Shown one piece after another: positions 43,286 through 53,738 of a stretch of DNA of 64,000 bases. The position numbers and the translations under genes were made by a program. This DNA is from Providencia rettgeri (GTDB lineage: Bacteria; Pseudomonadota; Gammaproteobacteria; Enterobacterales; Enterobacteriaceae): assembly GCA_900455085.1 (NCBI GenBank), contig UGTZ01000001.1, positions 3,006,501 to 3,070,500 of the forward strand, written 5' to 3'. The notes beneath the pieces were generated by a model. That model was given only the letters and a program-made list of their open reading frames with translations. It made no database searches and was not told the origin of the DNA. Position 1 is the stretch's first letter. Each line of letters opens with the position of its first letter.

Positions 43286-45394
43286 TTACTCTGCGTGGCT
43301 AATTAACCAGCAGTTATGTATTTGACGGTTACGAGCAAAATCTTCTGACAGTGTTTTAGCTGTGATTTCTTGTGCTTGTAATCCTAATTCTTTAATTGCT
43401 TCAAGATCCATTTTGAAACCGCGTTTGTTATTAGAAAACATCACGGTTCCACCACGGCGCAATAACCGTTTTAGATGGGTAATCAATTGGATATGATCCC
43501 GTTGTACATCAAATGTACCATCCATGCGTTTTGAATTTGAAAATGTTGGCGGATCAATAAAGATCAAATCAAATTGTTCCCGGCTATTTGCCAACCAGCT
43601 CAAGCAATCCGCCTGAATTAAACGATGCTGACGACCTGTTAGCCCATTCGCTTGTAGGTTTTTTTCAGCCCACTCAAGATAAGTACGTGACATATCGACG
43701 GAAGTGGTGCTTTTCGCGCCACCAAGCCCTGCATGCACAGTGGCAGTACCGGTATAACAGAACAAGTTTAGGAAATCCGCATCTTTACTCATTTGGCCTA
43801 ACATTTTACGGGCAATACGATGGTCAAGGAATAACCCCGTATCTAGATAGTCCGTCAAATTCACCAACATTTTTGCATTGTATTCTTGTACTAAAAAGAA
43901 ATCGTCTTTTTGGGCTAATTTCTCATATTGCTGCTTACCTTTTTGGCGCTGGCGTGTTTTTAACACTAGCTGATTCGATGTCAGTTCTAGCACATTCATT
44001 GTTGCGGTGATCACATCAAATAAGCGTTGACGAGCTTTACGTTCATCAACGGTTTTTGGTGGTGCATATTCTTGAATCACCACTTTATCGCCATAAATAT
44101 CAACCGCAACATTGTATTCCGGTAAATCCGCATCATAAACACGGTAACTATCAATACCTTGTTGTTTTGCCCATTTACTTAATTTCTTGATATTTTTACG
44201 TAAACGATTTGCAAAATCAGGTGAAATTTCCGCGATAGTTTCTGACGGTGTAGCCGCTAATTGATAATTCTTTTGAACGCAATCTAAAGGACCATTCTTG
44301 GCCTTAAATTCACGCTCTGAACGCAGTTGCAAACAGCTAAGTAACTCAGGAGAAGCACTAAAAATCGATAAACGCCACCCAGGGAAGCGGGCCTTCACGA
44401 TACGCCCTAATTGGCTATGTAGCGCAATTAAAGCAGGCTCACTTTCTAAACGCTCACCATAAGGCGGGTTACTGATAATTGTTCCTATCGTATCGGTGTT
44501 AACTGGGTTTTCCAATGCTGCGGCATCACCTTGCTTAAAGGTGATTAAGTCTTGTAACCCTGCACGGCGCGCGTTCGCACGAGCCATTTCAAGTACACGC
44601 TTATCAATATCAAAACCATAAAAACGTGATGTCGTCTCTTTCAAACCTTGGCGGAAACGAACTTGCGCTTCTGTGGTTAATTCACGCCAAAGTTCCGCGT
44701 TAAATTTCGACCATGCATAAAAGCCCCAATGAGTACGGTGTAATCCCGGGGCTTTATCTGTTGCCATCATTGCAGCTTCAATTAACAGTGTTCCTGAACC
44801 GCACATCGGATCGACCAATGGTGTACCTTGTTGCCAACCAGAACGGTTAATAATTGCTGCTGCCAGTGTCTCTTTTAAGGGCGCTTGGCCTGCCAAATCA
44901 CGGTAGCCACGTATATGTAGCGAGTCACCACTTAAATCGAGTGCCACACTGGCTCTTTCTTTATTAAGGTAGACGTTGATACGAATATCTGCTTGCTGGC
45001 GAGCGACATCAGGGCGCTGGTCTAGCTTGCGTACGAAGCTGTCTACGATAGCATCTTTAACTTTCAATGCACCGTATTGGCTGTTGCGAATTTCTTCGTT
45101 AGTCCCTGTAAAATGAACAACAAAGGTATCATTGACGGAGAAAATCTCACTCCAGTCGATAGCTTGTACACCAAGATACAAATCTAAGTCACTGTAGACG
45201 TCAAAATCATTCAGTGGCAATAAAATACGCGATGCCAGCCGACTCCACAGTAGGCTTTGGTACATAACACGTTCGTCGGCCTGAAAATAGACACCCCCCT
45301 GGGCCACTTTGCATTGGCTAGCGCCAAGCGATTCTAATTCCGTTTTCAGTAGTTCTTCAAGGCCGCGAGCTGTGCTGGCAAACAGAGAATTCAT
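43286..45394 (-). CDS. rlmL: Bifunctional 23S rRNA methyltransferase RlmKL
   Basis: The fused enzyme makes m2G2445 (RlmL part) and m7G2069 (RlmK part) in 23S rRNA. The 702-residue product equals E. coli. It has an N-terminal THUMP domain, the RlmL motifs DPMCGSGTLLIEAA and SNPPYGERLE, and the RlmK motifs LFCYTGTATVHAGLGGA and IDPPTFSNSKRM. I start at ATG 45394 (MNSLFAST) by homology; a 13-residue upstream extension is open but unlikely. Confidence 0.95.
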   Translation of the reverse strand: MNSLFASTARGLEELLKTELESLGASQCKVAQGGVYFQADERVMYQSLLWSRLASRILLPLNDFDVYSDLDLYLGVQAIDWSEIFSVNDTFVVHFTGTNEEIRNSQYGALKVKDAIVDSFVRKLDQRPDVARQQADIRINVYLNKERASVALDLSGDSLHIRGYRDLAGQAPLKETLAAAIINRSGWQQGTPLVDPMCGSGTLLIEAAMMATDKAPGLHRTHWGFYAWSKFNAELWRELTTEAQVRFRQGLKETTSRFYGFDIDKRVLEMARANARRAGLQDLITFKQGDAAALENPVNTDTIGTIISNPPYGERLESEPALIALHSQLGRIVKARFPGWRLSIFSASPELLSCLQLRSEREFKAKNGPLDCVQKNYQLAATPSETIAEISPDFANRLRKNIKKLSKWAKQQGIDSYRVYDADLPEYNVAVDIYGDKVVIQEYAPPKTVDERKARQRLFDVITATMNVLELTSNQLVLKTRQRQKGKQQYEKLAQKDDFFLVQEYNAKMLVNLTDYLDTGLFLDHRIARKMLGQMSKDADFLNLFCYTGTATVHAGLGGAKSTTSVDMSRTYLEWAEKNLQANGLTGRQHRLIQADCLSWLANSREQFDLIFIDPPTFSNSKRMDGTFDVQRDHIQLITHLKRLLRRGGTVMFSNNKRGFKMDLEAIKELGLQAQEITAKTLSEDFARNRQIHNCWLISHAE

Positions 45395-45492
45395 AGTATT
45401 TATTACCAATTTGGATGAAAAATTGTTGCGCATTATAGCTAATCTTATGCAGTTGTCATAAAGTTGCTACGCACAATTATAAGGATTAAAAA

Positions 45493-46608
45493 ATGATAAC
45501 GCTTTCGCGCCTTTATACACACCCAGTTAAATCTATGCGAGGAGTTCGTTTATCCCACGCCTTCGCTGATATTAGCGGTTTGACTTTTGATCGTAATTTT
45601 ATGGTAACCACGCTGGAAGGTAAATTTATTACGGCGAGAAAATATCCACAAATGTTACTTTTTACACCGGTAATGCTCAATAATGGTCTTCACTTGCGAG
45701 CACCAAATGGCGAAAGTGCAACAGTATTGTATCAGGACTTTGATGAGAAACAGAGCCCTACTGAAGTTTGGGGCAATCATTTTCACGCACTTATTGCCCC
45801 TGAAGCGATAAATAGTTGGTTAACTAGCTTTTTTGACGAACCTGTACAACTACGCTGGCTTAGTCCTCAGCTTTCTCGCCGCGTCAAAGAATACCAAGAT
45901 GTACCGATGTCTTTTGCTGACGGCTATCCCTTTTTACTGATCAACGAAGCTTCTGTCCAAGAACTGCAACGTCGCTGCCCTGCCAGTATTAAATTAGAAC
46001 AGTTTCGTGGCAACTTAATTATTACTGGCGCCAAGCCGTTTGAAGAAGATACATGGAAAACTATTCAAATTGGTGATGTCGTCTTTACATTAGATAGGCC
46101 ATGTAGCCGATGCATTTTAACGACTGTTAGCCCAGAAAAAGGGATTAAACATCCCCACAGTGAACCACTTGCAACACTACAAACCTTCCGTTCAGATGAA
46201 ACCGGCGATGTCGATTTTGGCCAAAATGTGATTATCAAAAATACAGGTGTTATTCGTGTTGGTGATACCCTGACGGTATTAGAAACTAAACCTGCAAAAC
46301 AATATTTAGTTCAAGAGCGGGAAAATGACCTAGCAGCTAATAAATTAAATACTCAAGCCAATAATGTCAGTTTAGTTTTTGAAGAAACAGAATATACAGG
46401 TGATAACCAAAATGTGATCCTTGAACAATTAGAATCCCATGGTTTAACTATCCCTTATTCGTGTCGAGCAGGTATTTGTGGTCGCTGTAAAATTAAGCTT
46501 ATTTCTGGGGAAGTCACTCCATTAAAACAAAGTGCCATCAAAGAAAACGGTTACATACTCGCCTGCAGCTGTATCCCAAAAACAGCGGTTAAATTAGCGT
46601 TTAACTAA
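45493..46608 (+). CDS. ycbX: YcbX, MOSC and ferredoxin domain protein
   Basis: YcbX reduces N-hydroxylated compounds using molybdenum cofactor and receives electrons from CysJ. The 371-residue product has an N-terminal beta-barrel, a MOSC domain with the cofactor Cys in RPCSRCILTT, and a C-terminal 2Fe-2S ferredoxin domain (SCRAGICGRCK ... LACSC). It diverges from rlmKL. Confidence 0.95.
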   Translation: MITLSRLYTHPVKSMRGVRLSHAFADISGLTFDRNFMVTTLEGKFITARKYPQMLLFTPVMLNNGLHLRAPNGESATVLYQDFDEKQSPTEVWGNHFHALIAPEAINSWLTSFFDEPVQLRWLSPQLSRRVKEYQDVPMSFADGYPFLLINEASVQELQRRCPASIKLEQFRGNLIITGAKPFEEDTWKTIQIGDVVFTLDRPCSRCILTTVSPEKGIKHPHSEPLATLQTFRSDETGDVDFGQNVIIKNTGVIRVGDTLTVLETKPAKQYLVQERENDLAANKLNTQANNVSLVFEETEYTGDNQNVILEQLESHGLTIPYSCRAGICGRCKIKLISGEVTPLKQSAIKENGYILACSCIPKTAVKLAFN

Positions 46609-46625
46609 GTGTTGGTTTTGCTTTT

Positions 46626-46661
46626 TAACACCATCAGGGGAGTAATTCTCAGATGGTGTTA
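46626..46661. terminator. Terminator between ycbX and zapC
   Basis: TAACACCATC pairs with GATGGTGTTA, between convergent genes, 18 bases after the ycbX stop. Confidence 0.75.
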
Positions 46662-46739
46662 AACACTCATAACTAGATTAATTAAATTAGCAAAGAAATC
46701 CATTTATTTAACTATTTTCACTAGATCTTTGCCGATCAT

Positions 46740-47285
46740 TTAAATAGCATTACCATATAATTGACGTTTAACTTTAGATGAATATTCAAGCATGCGATCG
46801 TTCATGATCTTAATTGGATCACAAAACCGTAAAGTTCGATCGGGTAATTCTAAGATTGGTTCTGCTAATAAACATAAACTCGCAGATGGGCCAGCTTCAG
46901 CAATAATAAATGTGAAGTACTGGTTTGTATTTTCTAAACACACTTGAATTATTTGCCCCTGCTTAGGTTCATTAATATAGTGAAATGAAGAAAAATACCA
47001 ACTCTTTGGCATCTGTGGTTTTAAAAAACGAAAAGCAACTAAGCTATTTAAGACTAATTCAGCTCTTTCTTCTTGAGTAATATTTAATCTTTTAGCCTGC
47101 TCATCGAATAAATAATATTCACCTGCATCTTCGATACTAAATGGCATCTCATTACGAGCAAAGACCGTTAGCATCTTAGCAGGAAAACATGAACGAAATA
47201 TCATGCCGTTGGCGAGATCTAACATCACCCTATTATGGTCATGATCAAAATACCAACGCCAATGATCATCAGGTTTAATATTCAT
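46740..47285 (-). CDS. zapC: Cell division protein ZapC
   Basis: ZapC stabilises FtsZ bundles in the division ring. The 181-residue product matches E. coli (180), with MNIKPDDHWRWYFDHDHNRV, RLNITQEERAELVLNSLVAFRF (shortened) and SWYFSSF. It lies between ycbX and pyrD, the conserved order. Confidence 0.94.
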   Translation of the reverse strand: MNIKPDDHWRWYFDHDHNRVMLDLANGMIFRSCFPAKMLTVFARNEMPFSIEDAGEYYLFDEQAKRLNITQEERAELVLNSLVAFRFLKPQMPKSWYFSSFHYINEPKQGQIIQVCLENTNQYFTFIIAEAGPSASLCLLAEPILELPDRTLRFCDPIKIMNDRMLEYSSKVKRQLYGNAI

Positions 47286-47506
47286 AAACGACCCTTTAGC
47301 GATTTACCGGTAAATATAGCAGAAATGATCTCTATAATGATCCTTTCTAAATTTACTCTAGAGCTTATTTTTATATGCTAAAAATTGGATCTACTAAATA
47401 AGATACGTTAGAAATATCCGGATAATATTGTTATCTAAATAGCAAATCTACTGAAAATTGAGTTCAATTTGATACAAAAATAGCCACTATTAGCAATATA
47501 GTTTAA

Positions 47507-47536
47507 AAGGGGGAATAAATAAACCCCCTTGACAGG
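47507..47536 (-). terminator. pyrD terminator
   Basis: AAGGGGG pairs with CCCCCTT around a ten-base loop, 20 bases after the pyrD stop. The rest of 47286-47506 is AT-rich and holds the zapC promoter. Confidence 0.7.
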
Positions 47537-47554
47537 TAAATTTACAATTTATTA

Positions 47555-48565
47555 CTAGATATGATTAACAATATCTTTAATTAATTTTGGCCCATGGTAA
47601 ATAAAACCAGAATAAATTTGAATTAAAGAGGCACCCGCTTCCATTTTTTCACGTGCTGCGGTAAGGGAATCAATTCCACCCACTCCAATTATTGGCAGTT
47701 TTCCATTTAATTCACGCGAAATAAGCTTAATAACTTGTGTGCTTTTTAATTGTACAGGACGACCACTTAATCCACCCGCTTCATTGCAATGATTTATCCC
47801 TTGAACCAAAGAACGATCTAACGTGGTATTCGTTGCAATAACACCATCGATATTATGTCTAACTAGGCTATCTGAAACTTGGATAATTTCCTCTTCAGAT
47901 AAATCAGGCGCAACCTTTACAGCAACAGGCACATATTTTTGGTGCTGTAATTGTAATTCCAGTTGTTTTGCTTTTATGCTACTTAATAAATCATCCAGTG
48001 CTTCGCCATATTGTAATGTACGTAACCCTGGCGTATTTGGTGAGGAGATATTAATAGCAATATAACCTGCATGAGCATAGACCTTATCCATGCAAATTAA
48101 ATAATCATCTTTACCTTGTTCAACAGGCGTATCTTTATTTTTACCTATATTGATTCCAATGACCCCACCGTAATTCGATTTCTTGACGTTCTCGACAAGG
48201 TTATCGACACCTTTATTATTAAAGCCCATCCGGTTAATTAAACCTTCAGCTTCTACAAGTCGAAATAACCGCGGTTTGTCATTACCAGATTGGGGACGAG
48301 GAGTTACTGTACCAATTTCTATAAACCCAAAACCCATTGCGCCAAATGCATCAATACATTCACCATCTTTATCTAAACCCGCAGCAAGCCCTAGTGGGTT
48401 TTTGAAGGAAAGCCCCATACATTGAACGGGCTTAGTGGCAACTGATTGGCGAATAAGACATTGGAAAGGGGAATGATTCAAACGTTGAAGCTGGCGAAAA
48501 GTCAATTCATGCGCTTTTTCGGGGTCGAACTGGAATAGTGCCTTGCGGGCAAGGTGATATAGCAT
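47555..48565 (-). CDS. pyrD: Dihydroorotate dehydrogenase (quinone)
   Basis: PyrD oxidises dihydroorotate to orotate with quinone in pyrimidine synthesis. The 336-residue class 2 enzyme equals E. coli. It has an N-terminal membrane-contact helix pair (YHLARKALFQFDPEKAHE), FMN-binding GLAAGLDKDG, the catalytic Ser in NISSPNTPGLRTLQYG and IGVGGIDSLTAA. I start at ATG 48565, nine bases after TAGG; a longer frame from 48658 has 31 non-homologous residues. Confidence 0.95.
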   Translation of the reverse strand: MLYHLARKALFQFDPEKAHELTFRQLQRLNHSPFQCLIRQSVATKPVQCMGLSFKNPLGLAAGLDKDGECIDAFGAMGFGFIEIGTVTPRPQSGNDKPRLFRLVEAEGLINRMGFNNKGVDNLVENVKKSNYGGVIGINIGKNKDTPVEQGKDDYLICMDKVYAHAGYIAINISSPNTPGLRTLQYGEALDDLLSSIKAKQLELQLQHQKYVPVAVKVAPDLSEEEIIQVSDSLVRHNIDGVIATNTTLDRSLVQGINHCNEAGGLSGRPVQLKSTQVIKLISRELNGKLPIIGVGGIDSLTAAREKMEAGASLIQIYSGFIYHGPKLIKDIVNHI

Positions 48566-48832
48566 ATCCAATAACCTATTTTTACTAGTACGTTTCAATA
48601 GAGTAGACATCATGTCGCACGCTAAAACCCCGCCAAATACAATTTGCCGAGCTTTCATTCATACATGCGATTTTTTCGTCGGATAAAACGCGCTACAGAT
48701 TACCCTATCTTATTGCCCTTTTACCACGAAAAAATCAATAAAAATGCATTTGTCTGGGTTTTCGAGGGAAAAACAACCATTTTATGAGAGTTATCTCTCA
48801 TTTAATATTCCACTTTTGTCATAAACAATAAT

Positions 48833-48863
48833 AAGCCGCTAAATTAAATTTTAGCGGCTTATT
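48833..48863 (-). terminator. pepN terminator
   Basis: AAGCCGCTAAA pairs perfectly with TTTAGCGGCTT just after the pepN stop on the minus strand. Confidence 0.8.
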
Positions 48864-48893
48864 AAAACCAATAATTGGCTAGCTATATATAAA

Positions 48894-51514
48894 CTAGCTT
48901 TCTAACGCTTTGGTTATTTTTTCAAATAGATCACCAGAAAGGTTATCAAGCGCTTTTAACTGCTCAAGCACTTTGCGCATCTGTGCTTGGCGCTTTGCAT
49001 CATAACGTTTTAAACGGATCAACGGCTCAATCAGCCTTGATGCTACCTGTGGATTACGCGTATTCAGATCGACTAAAATTTCATACAAGAATTGGTAACC
49101 ACTGCTATCTTCTGCATGGAAATTAACTGGATTCCCTGCAGTGAAGGCACCAACAAGTGAGCGAACACGGTTAGGATTGCTCATACTAAATGAACGGTGA
49201 TTCAATAATTCACGTACATTGGTAAGGGCTTCTTTCGCTGGATTTGCGCCTTGTAATGTAAACCACTTATCCATAACTAACCCGTCATGGTGCCAACGCT
49301 CATCAAAGTCTGCCATTAACTGCTCTTTACAAGCTAACTGTGATTCATTTGCTGCGGTCAATGCAGCCAGCGAATCCGTCATGTTATCGGCAGATTGGTA
49401 TTGTTCCAGCACTAATTTGTTCGCCAGCTCGCTATCGTCACCCGCGGCTAAGTATTGCAGGCAAATGTTACGCAATGAGCGTTTAGCAATATCTTGGTGA
49501 TCAACACGATAGCCATCAATATTAATGGAACGATAAACAGAGAGAAGTTCATCATGCATTTCTACCGCTAATTGATGATGGATAAAGTTCACCACTTCAT
49601 GGATTGCGACAGGGTCGATAACCGTAAATAATTCGGCAAGCTCATTTTCGGAAGGTAATGTTAATATCAATGCGACTAACGCAGGATCAATCGAATCACT
49701 TAATAATACCCCACGGAAAGCATCAACCACCGACTCAGGCAAAACTAATGCCTCTCCGTTTTTGATAATGAGCCACGTTAATTTTTACATAATTATTAAT
49801 TAGTTGCTGCGCGGCATCCCAACGAGCAAATTCATTGCTTGCATGCTGCATCAAGAAAGCTAATTGCTCATCCGTGTAGTTGTAATCTAATTTTACAGGG
49901 GCTGAAAACTCACGTAATAAGGATGGAACTGGACGACTTGTCACCTCATCAAATACAAACGTTTGAGTTTCTTGCGTAATGTTTAGCACTGAATTTACAA
50001 CACTACCATCACGTTTTAGCGTAATAATTCCACCTTGCTCATCATAGAGCTCAATATCCAATGGGATATGCAATGGTTTCTTTTCAGCTTGATCTGCTGT
50101 AGGTGGCGTCATTTGGCTAACATGTAGGGTATATTGCTGTTTTTTCTGGTGAATATTCATCACGTACAGTTAAAACTGGTGTCCCTGATTGGCTATACCA
50201 ACGACGAAATAGTGATAAATCAACATTTGATGCATCTTCCATCGCCTGCACAAAATCGTCACAGGTTGCCGCACTGCCATCATGGCGATGAACATAAAGT
50301 TGTATTCCCGCTTGGAACATTTCCTCACCGAGCAGTGTATGGATCATGCGAATAACTTCAGAACCTTTTTCATACACCGTTAAGGTATAGAAATTGTTCA
50401 TTTCAATGACTTTGTCAGGACGGATCGGGTGCGCCATTGGGCTTGCATCCTCAGCAAACTGGGCTGAACGCATCACTTTGACATTGTTAATACGGTTAAC
50501 TGAGCGGGAGCCTAAATCAGAGCTAAATTCTTGATCGCGAAAAACGGTTAACCCTTCTTTTAGGCTTAATTGAAACCAGTCACGACAAGTAATGCGGTTT
50601 CCTGTCCAATTATGGAAATATTCATGGCCAATCACAGATTCGATATTCAGATAATCTTTATCCGTCGCGGTTTCGCTTTTAGCTAAAACATATTTAGAGT
50701 TAAAGACATTCAGCCCTTTATTTTCCATTGCTCCCATGTTGAAGAAATCAACGGCAACAATCATATAGATATCAAGGTCATACTCTAAACCAAAGCGTTC
50801 TTCATCCCATTTCATTGCATTTTTAAGAGACTGCATTGCCCAAGGAGCACGGTCTAAATTACCTTTATCAACAAAAAGTTCTAACGCAACTTCACGGCCA
50901 CTACGAGTCACAAAGGTGTCTTTTAAAACGTCAAAATCGCCTGCTACTAAGGCAAATAAATAACTTGGTTTTGGGAATGGGTCTTCCCACTTAACCCAAT
51001 GGCGACCGTCTTCTAACTCACCTTCTGCGATACGGTTACCATTTGACAGTAAATAAGGATAACGTGATTTATCTGCTGTAATTGTAGTGGTATAGCGAGC
51101 CAGCACATCTGGTCGGTCTTGGTAATAGGTAATATGGCGAAAACCTTCCGCTTCACATTGTGTGCATAGCGCCTCACCTGAAACATATAGCCCTTCTAGC
51201 GCTGTATTTTTTTCAGGACTAATTTCATTCACAATCCGCAGTGTGAATGATTCAGGTAATGACTCAATAATCAATTTACCTTCAGATTCTTTATAGTTTT
51301 GCCACGCTTTGCCATCGACTTCGAGGCTGACTAACGATAAATCTTCGCCATTGAGTTCAAGCGTTGAAGATTGCGGATTAAGGCGTTTTACCTTGCTTAC
51401 TGCGGTAACCACTGTCTTCACTGGGTCAAGATTAAAATCGAGGTCAATTTCTGTAATTGTGTAATCAGGTGCTTGATAATCCTGACGATATTTCGCTTGT
51501 CTTAACTGGGTCAT
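48894..51514 (-). pseudogene. pepN: Aminopeptidase N, split by two +1 frameshifts
   Basis: PepN is the main M1-family zinc aminopeptidase of the cytosol. The full ~870-residue protein is encoded, with GAMENKGLNVFN and the zinc site HEYFHNWTGNRI in the first part. It is cut into three frames: 50117-51514, about 49735-50150 and 48894-49742. The first break is an A6 run where five As keep the family frame (SPEKQQYTLHVSQ, near 50139-50144). The second is an A5 run where four would (HYQNGEALVLPES, near 49755-49760). Everything else aligns to the end. Either the gene is recently inactivated or both extra bases are sequence errors. Confidence 0.85.
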
Positions 51515-52035
51515 AAGTAACCTTTTAATTCGTTATATTCAATATCGTACTTCTTTAATACTTATACAATACTATAAGCCACAATAATGTGAATGGATTT
51601 GAGAAACATTTTCATCAAAAAATGTTATCTATTTTTATGGCTATGTTAGCTTTGTATGTCTCACCCTACTTAACTTTGTTAAAAATTCGTTTGTTTGTTG
51701 GTGCTATAGCACTATTAAATATTTTATGGCGTGTTAGTATCTTTTCGTGATTAATGCTTTTGTCTGTTTCTATGGGCAGAATATACATAAAACGTATTTA
51801 TTTGATTTCATAGTAATACAGAAAGGCAATACGCGAATTTAGGTTGCCGTGCTCCTTGAAAACAAGAGATAGAATAACACTTCTATCTTTTGCTAAAGTG
51901 GGTATACTTTTGCAACTTTAACGATTTAGCTAACGACTATTGCTGCTTTTATCTCATTGTGACTTTTTGGAAAACAAGAGTAAAAATGAATAGCATTAGT
52001 GGTAAAGATAAGCTCCGCGAGGATGTCTGCGTGCC
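51515..52035. other. pepN-pncB intergenic region
   Basis: This holds the divergent promoters of pepN and pncB. No gene, repeat or clear operator is seen. Confidence 0.4.
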
Positions 52036-53250
52036 ATGAATTTAGACGCTACACCAATTATTACATCACTGCTTGATACCGATGCTTACAAGCTTCATAT
52101 GCAGCAGGCCGTTTTCCACCGTTACCACCAGGTACCGGTTGTCGCTGAGTTCCGCTGTCGTAGCAGTGAGATCTTAGGTGCTTACGCCGATGAAATTAGG
52201 CAACAAATTCAGTTAATGGCTAAATTGTCACTTTCTGATGATGAGCTGAATTTTCTCCGCCGCTTACCTTTCTTCCAAGAAGACTATCTTATGTGGTTAA
52301 AGTCATTCCGCTTTAACCCAGAACAAGTCGTTGTCAGCACCACAAATGAAGGTCAGTTAGCGATCCGCATCAGTGGGCCTTGGCGTGAAGTGATTATGTG
52401 GGAGGTACCGCTCCTTGCATTGGTCAGTGAAATCATCCAAAAAGATAGGCACCCAAACATTCATCCTGATGATGCTGTTCAGCAACTCAAAAAGCTGCTA
52501 AATGTTTTCTATCAGCAAGCCGATGAACACCAACTTGATTTGTCTAACTTTAAGCTCATGGACTTTGGCACGCGCCGCCGTTTCTCCTACGACGTACAAT
52601 CCGCCATTGTTTCAATGCTTAAACAAGAGTTTCCTTATCTTGTTGGGACGAGCAATTACAAACTTGCACACGAATTAGATTTATCCCCTGTTGGCACACA
52701 AGCCCATGAGTGGTTCCAAGCCCATCAACAAATCAGCCCTGAGTTAGCAAATAGCCAACGTGAGGCATTGCAGAGCTGGCTTGATGAATACCCTAATCAC
52801 CTAGGTGTGGCATTAACTGACTGTATCACCATGGATGCCTTTTTGCGTGATTTTGATGCTAACTTTGCGAACCGCTACCAAGGGTTGCGTCATGACTCAG
52901 GGGACCCGATCGAATGGGGTGAAAAAGCCATCGCTCATTACCAAAAATTGGGTATTGACCCGATGAGCAAAACGTTAGTGTTCTCTGACAGCTTAGACTT
53001 ACAAAAAGCACTTGAGTTATATCGTTATTTTCATCAGCGGATTAACCTTGTTTTTGGTATCGGTACTCGTCTAACCTGCAATATTCCACATGTAACCCCG
53101 TTGAATATTGTGATTAAGCTCGTCGAGTGCAATGGTAAGCCTGTCGCTAAGCTCTCAGATAGCCCAGGCAAAACCATTTGTGAAGATGATGAGTTCGTCA
53201 ACCAACTCAGAAAAGCGTTTGACCTACCTAAAATGGAAAAAGCCAGCTAA
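52036..53250 (+). CDS. pncB: Nicotinate phosphoribosyltransferase
   Basis: PncB salvages nicotinate to nicotinate mononucleotide for NAD synthesis. The 404-residue product matches E. coli (400). It has LLDTDAYKLHMQQAVFHRY, FGTRRRFSYDVQ, the phospho-His segment GTQAHEWFQAHQ, RHDSGDPIEWGEKA and GIGTRLTCN. The ribosome site is weak and rather far from this ATG. Confidence 0.95.
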   Translation: MNLDATPIITSLLDTDAYKLHMQQAVFHRYHQVPVVAEFRCRSSEILGAYADEIRQQIQLMAKLSLSDDELNFLRRLPFFQEDYLMWLKSFRFNPEQVVVSTTNEGQLAIRISGPWREVIMWEVPLLALVSEIIQKDRHPNIHPDDAVQQLKKLLNVFYQQADEHQLDLSNFKLMDFGTRRRFSYDVQSAIVSMLKQEFPYLVGTSNYKLAHELDLSPVGTQAHEWFQAHQQISPELANSQREALQSWLDEYPNHLGVALTDCITMDAFLRDFDANFANRYQGLRHDSGDPIEWGEKAIAHYQKLGIDPMSKTLVFSDSLDLQKALELYRYFHQRINLVFGIGTRLTCNIPHVTPLNIVIKLVECNGKPVAKLSDSPGKTICEDDEFVNQLRKAFDLPKMEKAS

Positions 53251-53567
53251 TTAAGTCGCTTTTCCCTAGCTCTGAGTAAGAATTTGCACTTTTCTTGCCC
53301 AGAGCTTCAAAACCCCCTTTTTCTTTTATTCACTTACTATTACTATAGCTTTTAAGCTCAATAACCATGCTTCGCTTCAACAGAAATGTTTTATCGCGAT
53401 TTTTTACTTGTTTCCTAACAAATGGCAAGTAACATAGAGCTTTGGCCCCTGAAAAATGGGTTTAATATTGAAGAAGCCTTATTAATCTGCTTCATCCGCC
53501 ATTCGCATAATAACAATGTTGTTGTGCCTTTGAACTCGGTGTTGAATATTCCTATTACGAAAGTTGG

Positions 53568-53700
53568 AATACACCCTAAATAATTCGAGTTGTAGGAAGG
53601 CGGCTAGCAAATTGAGCCCTAGGAGCATACATAAGTATGTGACTAGGGTCAGTTTGTGAAGCCAACACACCTACAGCTCGAAGTATGACGGGTTGCAGAT
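53568..53700. repeat. Intergenic long imperfect palindrome (enterobacterial repeat type)
   Basis: About 130 bases fold back on themselves. The outer arms are CCCTAAATAATTCGAGTTGTAGG (shortened: ATTCGAGTTGTAGG) and CCTACAGCTCGAAGTATGACGG; the inner arms are CCCTAGGAGCATAC and GTATGTGACTAGGG. Its layout recalls the widespread intergenic palindromes of Yersinia, Serratia and Photorhabdus. It lies just before asnS and may affect mRNA ends of pncB. Confidence 0.75.
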
Positions 53701-53738
53701 GCATAAGATTAACCATTATATAGAAGAGAGTGAATTAT

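Noticed and set aside
50117..50163. Programmed frameshift in pepN at the A6 run
   Set aside because: The break needs skipping of one base, the codons do not have the phase of a -1 slippery heptamer, and a second similar break follows; error or mutation is simpler.
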